The translations under genes and the position numbers were made by a program. The notes under the pieces are model-generated. The model did not search any database and was not told the DNA's origin. It was given only the letters and a program-made list of their open reading frames with translations. From NCBI GenBank assembly GCA_002415895.1, contig DIAV01000314.1, forward strand, positions 2,855-11,290: a DNA stretch of 8,436 bases. Direction: 5' to 3'. Source of the stretch: Anaerolineales bacterium UBA5069. GTDB taxonomy: Bacteria; Chloroflexota; Anaerolineae; Caldilineales; Caldilineaceae. Positions 6,829 through 8,436 of the stretch are shown here, piece after piece; the stretch's first letter is position 1, and each line of letters starts with the position of its first letter.

Positions 6829-6849
6829 CCCTACGCCCCATGCGTAGGG
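6829..6849. repeat. Small perfect hairpin in the intergenic region
   Basis: CCCTACGC (6829-6836) pairs with GCGTAGGG (6842-6849) around a five-base loop CCCAT. No T-run follows on either strand. It could be part of a structured leader or a chance palindrome. Confidence 0.45.
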
Positions 6850-6909
6850 AAATCGTTCATTGCAAGTGGACGATAGCTGGGACCGTATCGTTACTCTTTT
6901 CTCAAGGAC

Positions 6910-6938
6910 TTGAAGTTTGGCGGCCAATGGTTCATACT
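6910..6938 (+). promoter_or_regulatory. Possible promoter for the CBM48 gene
   Basis: TTGAAG (6910-6915) and CATACT (6933-6938) are spaced by 17 nt, each with four of six consensus matches. They lie at the start of an AT-rich pocket. The transcript would have a leader of about 250 nt before 7193. This is weak evidence. Confidence 0.25.
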
Positions 6939-7180
6939 ACAGCTTCACTTTACAATTACGTTACGAACTGTTGCATTTAATATATGCGGCCTGCCGGCTA
7001 CTTGCCGTTTGGGCATCTTGCAGGCCAGAAACCCACGCTCTCGCTCCCGATTTGCCATTCCTGTTGGGCAGAATTGCAGGGCGTGCCGGCACCCCCGGCG
7101 GCCAGCCACGATGCGGCAGCCACAGGCGCTATGCTTCAGTGCTCTCGCGCTGAACATACCGCTTGCAGGCTGAGTCTTGC

Positions 7181-7188
7181 GGAGGTGA
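7181..7188 (+). promoter_or_regulatory. Strong Shine-Dalgarno of the CBM48 gene
   Basis: GGAGGTGA is fully complementary to the usual 16S rRNA 3' end and lies four nt before the ATG at 7193. This selects that start over the in-frame ATG at 7163, which would lie upstream of the ribosome site. Confidence 0.85.
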
Positions 7189-7192
7189 TTCA

Positions 7193-7630
7193 ATGATCCA
7201 TAAACAGTTGGCATCCACTTGTGAAAAAGTGCGCGTAACTTTTGAACTGCCCTCGTGTCTTTGGGCAGACCGCATATTTGTTGTCGGTGACTTCAACCAG
7301 TGGCGTCACCACGAAACGCCGCTCAACCAGGATCGCGAAGGCGTCTGGCGCGCCGTGATTGACCTGCCTGTTGGCCGCCAGTATCAATTTCTTTACCTGA
7401 TTGATGGCAAGTGGCAGCAGGACCAGGGTGCCGACGGCGCGTGCCCCAACGAACTGGGCAGTGAAAACAGTATTCTCGATACCAGCCTCTTTGCCGTGGA
7501 AACGCGCCGCCGAGAAGTCTCAAGGACAGCGCTGATTAACACCCCAAAGACCACACAATTGCGTCTTGCTAAAGGCAACGGGCGACTTCCACACACCCAG
7601 CCTGTACGCATAAGCCCAGGCGCAGAGTAG
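7193..7630 (+). CDS. Stand-alone CBM48/AMPK-type glycogen-binding domain protein
   Basis: A 145-residue protein whose residues about 12-98 form an early-set beta-sandwich like the N-terminal domain of isoamylase and glycogen-branching enzyme and the AMPK beta subunit. The diagnostic run is VRVTFELP (13-20), IFVVGDFNQW (28-37), REGVWRAVIDLPVG (48-61), YQFLYLIDGKW (64-74) and a final NELGSENSILD (86-96). It has no catalytic domain, signal peptide or membrane segment, so it probably binds alpha-glucan or acts as a small regulatory/scaffold protein in the cytoplasm. The C-terminal part (about 99-145) is basic, low in hydrophobics and probably disordered. The start is fixed by an excellent ribosome site, and a terminator-like hairpin begins seven nt after the stop. 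It appears to be a single-gene unit; no glycogen enzymes are in the window. Family fold is confident, function is not. Confidence 0.85.
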   Translation: MIHKQLASTCEKVRVTFELPSCLWADRIFVVGDFNQWRHHETPLNQDREGVWRAVIDLPVGRQYQFLYLIDGKWQQDQGADGACPNELGSENSILDTSLFAVETRRREVSRTALINTPKTTQLRLAKGNGRLPHTQPVRISPGAE

Positions 7631-7637
7631 CAGGTTC

Positions 7638-7690
7638 GCAGGTTGGAGCTTCGTCGGACATCAAACGAAGCTCCAACCTGCTGCTTTTCT
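7638..7690 (+). terminator. Intrinsic terminator-like hairpin after the CBM48 gene
   Basis: A perfect 17-bp stem joins GCAGGTTGGAGCTTCGT (7638-7654) to 7665-7681 with a ten-base loop, followed after three bases by TTTTCT (7685-7690). The left arm is preceded by a second copy of its first bases (AGCAGGTT, 7629-7636, overlapping the stop codon), so an alternative pairing register exists. The stem is long for a simple terminator and may also be a dispersed palindromic repeat. Confidence 0.7.
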
Positions 7691-7728
7691 AATCCCTCAA
7701 CCCTTTCGCCCGCCTTGCAACGGCCATG

Positions 7729-7737
7729 TGCTAGAAT
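7729..7737 (+). promoter_or_regulatory. Extended -10 promoter, apparently leaderless
   Basis: TGCTAGAAT is an extended -10 element (TGn plus TAGAAT) lying six nt before the ATG at 7744, so transcription should start at about the start codon. No clear -35 is found at 16-18 nt, as is common with extended -10 promoters, and no Shine-Dalgarno precedes the ATG. Confidence 0.5.
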
Positions 7738-7743
7738 CGCACC

Positions 7744-8436
7744 ATGGCGCACGCCGATTCCCGCCGCGGGCGGACCCCCGAACATGTCACCACGCGCTGG
7801 GTTGCGCTGCTCCTGCTGTTGGGTGCGGCGCTGGCTTTGCGTCTCTGGCGCATTCACACGCTGCCCCCCGGCTTCCACTTTGATGAAGCGTTCGAAGGGC
7901 TGGAAGCGTGGCGCATCCTCACCATTCCCAGCTATAAGCCTATTTTTCTTGAGGGCAACTTCGGCGTACCACCCCTCAACGCCTGGGCCAATGCGCTTAC
8001 CTTTTGGGTGGGCGGGCTTGTGGGTGTTGCGCCCGGCCCCCTGCTCATGCGCATTTCCGCGGCCATCTTTGGCGTGCTGGGGGTATGGGCCGTCTATGGC
8101 GCCGCCTGCGAACTGCGCCTTGCTGATCCACAGCGCAGGCTGTCAAGCGCGTTTCCGCTGCTTGCCGCCGCCACGCTCGCCATCATGCGTTGGCACATTC
8201 ACTTCAGCCGCATGGGCATTGAGCCGGTGATTGTGCCCCTGGAGTGGGCAACCGCAGTTTGGCTGCTCCTGCGCGGCTGGCGCACAGGCGGCTGGATCAA
8301 CTTCGTCCTGCTCGCGCTTGTGCTGGCGGCCACCCTCTACACCTATCAAGGCGCGTGGGTTATACCGTTCATTATTGGGCTTACGGCGCTGCTGCTGGCG
8401 GCGAGCGGTGCAGCGCCCATTGCCGCGCCCATTGCC
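7744..8436 (+). CDS. PMT/ArnT-like membrane glycosyltransferase (partial, runs off right edge)
   Basis: The 231 visible residues are the N-terminal part of a polytopic GT-C glycosyltransferase of the PMT_2/ArnT kind. These enzymes transfer sugars from polyprenyl-phosphate donors on the outer side of the membrane. A first helix (about 19-36) is followed by the external loop LPPGFHFDEAFEGLEAW (40-56) with the Asp-Glu pair (47-48) expected to be catalytic. Further hydrophobic helices lie at about 77-95, 104-123, 136-150, 161-177, 185-200 and 203-220. WHIHFSRMGIEP (150-161) resembles the conserved inter-helix segment of this family. The ATG at 7744 has no ribosome site, but an extended -10 lies six nt upstream, which suggests a leaderless mRNA. 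The open frame continues to the last base, so length and C-terminal domain are unknown. The acceptor and sugar cannot be inferred. Confidence 0.85.
   Translation, partial: MAHADSRRGRTPEHVTTRWVALLLLLGAALALRLWRIHTLPPGFHFDEAFEGLEAWRILTIPSYKPIFLEGNFGVPPLNAWANALTFWVGGLVGVAPGPLLMRISAAIFGVLGVWAVYGAACELRLADPQRRLSSAFPLLAAATLAIMRWHIHFSRMGIEPVIVPLEWATAVWLLLRGWRTGGWINFVLLALVLAATLYTYQGAWVIPFIIGLTALLLAASGAAPIAAPIA
8413..8436 (+). repeat. Perfect 12-bp tandem repeat inside the glycosyltransferase gene
   Basis: GCGCCCATTGCC occurs twice in a row up to the window edge and encodes Ala-Pro-Ile-Ala twice in a loop after a membrane helix. More copies may follow beyond the edge. Confidence 0.7.

Larger units (their letters stand above)
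6566..7180. other. Intergenic region without a convincing gene
   Basis: About 615 bp between the divergent murA and CBM48 genes. Open frames on both strands (for example 6562-6927 minus and 6523-6807 plus) have no recognisable domains and no ribosome site, and their composition looks like noise. An 11-bp direct repeat GCACGCGCATG occurs at 6705-6715 and 6729-6739. An AT-rich pocket (about 6931-6985) stands out from the GC-rich surroundings. No tRNA-like or other RNA gene was recognised by eye. Confidence 0.6.

Noticed and set aside
6562..6927. Possible 121-residue minus-strand gene between murA and the CBM48 gene
   Set aside because: No ribosome site, no recognisable domain, Arg/Gly-rich composition typical of chance frames in GC-rich DNA.
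7163..7192. Upstream ATG for the CBM48 gene
   Set aside because: The near-perfect Shine-Dalgarno at 7181-7188 lies downstream of this ATG and directly before the ATG at 7193.

Overview
The window is GC-rich bacterial DNA with tightly packed genes. The protein types suggest a member of the Chloroflexota (Anaerolineae/Caldilineae-like), though this is inference from family resemblance and not a database match. The clues are an Ala/Gln-rich lipoprotein adaptor with repeated coiled-coil segments, a stand-alone CBM48 protein, a large PMT-type membrane glycosyltransferase and a MurA with Asp in place of the usual catalytic Cys.

Left block (1-4997, minus strand) is one operon read right to left: a TetR-family regulator with two tandem HTH domains (4947-4135), a short membrane-anchored HlyD/YbhG-like adaptor (4138-3338), an ABC-2 permease (3315-2188), its ATPase (2188-1229), and a long coiled-coil lipoprotein adaptor (1193 to beyond the left edge). 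Junctions are tight (ATGA, 22 nt, TAATG, 35 nt), so the genes are probably co-transcribed and partly translationally coupled. The layout resembles the E. coli cecR-ybhG-ybhF-ybhS-ybhR drug-export locus. It differs in having one NBD per ATPase, one visible permease, two adaptors and a doubled HTH in the regulator. In front of the regulator is an apparently leaderless promoter. It is covered by two nested inverted repeats with exactly the same centre, an architecture that would suit a dimer carrying four HTH units.

Middle block (5026-6565, minus strand) holds a complete murA with a good Shine-Dalgarno sequence, followed by a perfect 16-bp hairpin. Its leader contains two perfect 16-bp tandem repeats overlapping a 12-bp palindrome. 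From about 6566 to 7180 no convincing gene is seen; the region holds weak promoter-like and hairpin features.

Right block (7181-8436, plus strand) holds a small CBM48-like protein with a near-perfect Shine-Dalgarno sequence, closed by a 17-bp terminator-like hairpin. A PMT/ArnT-like glycosyltransferase with an apparently leaderless start then runs off the right edge.

The most notable observations are the double-HTH regulator paired with its nested co-centred operator, the two-adaptor exporter it probably controls, and the Cys-to-Asp MurA.
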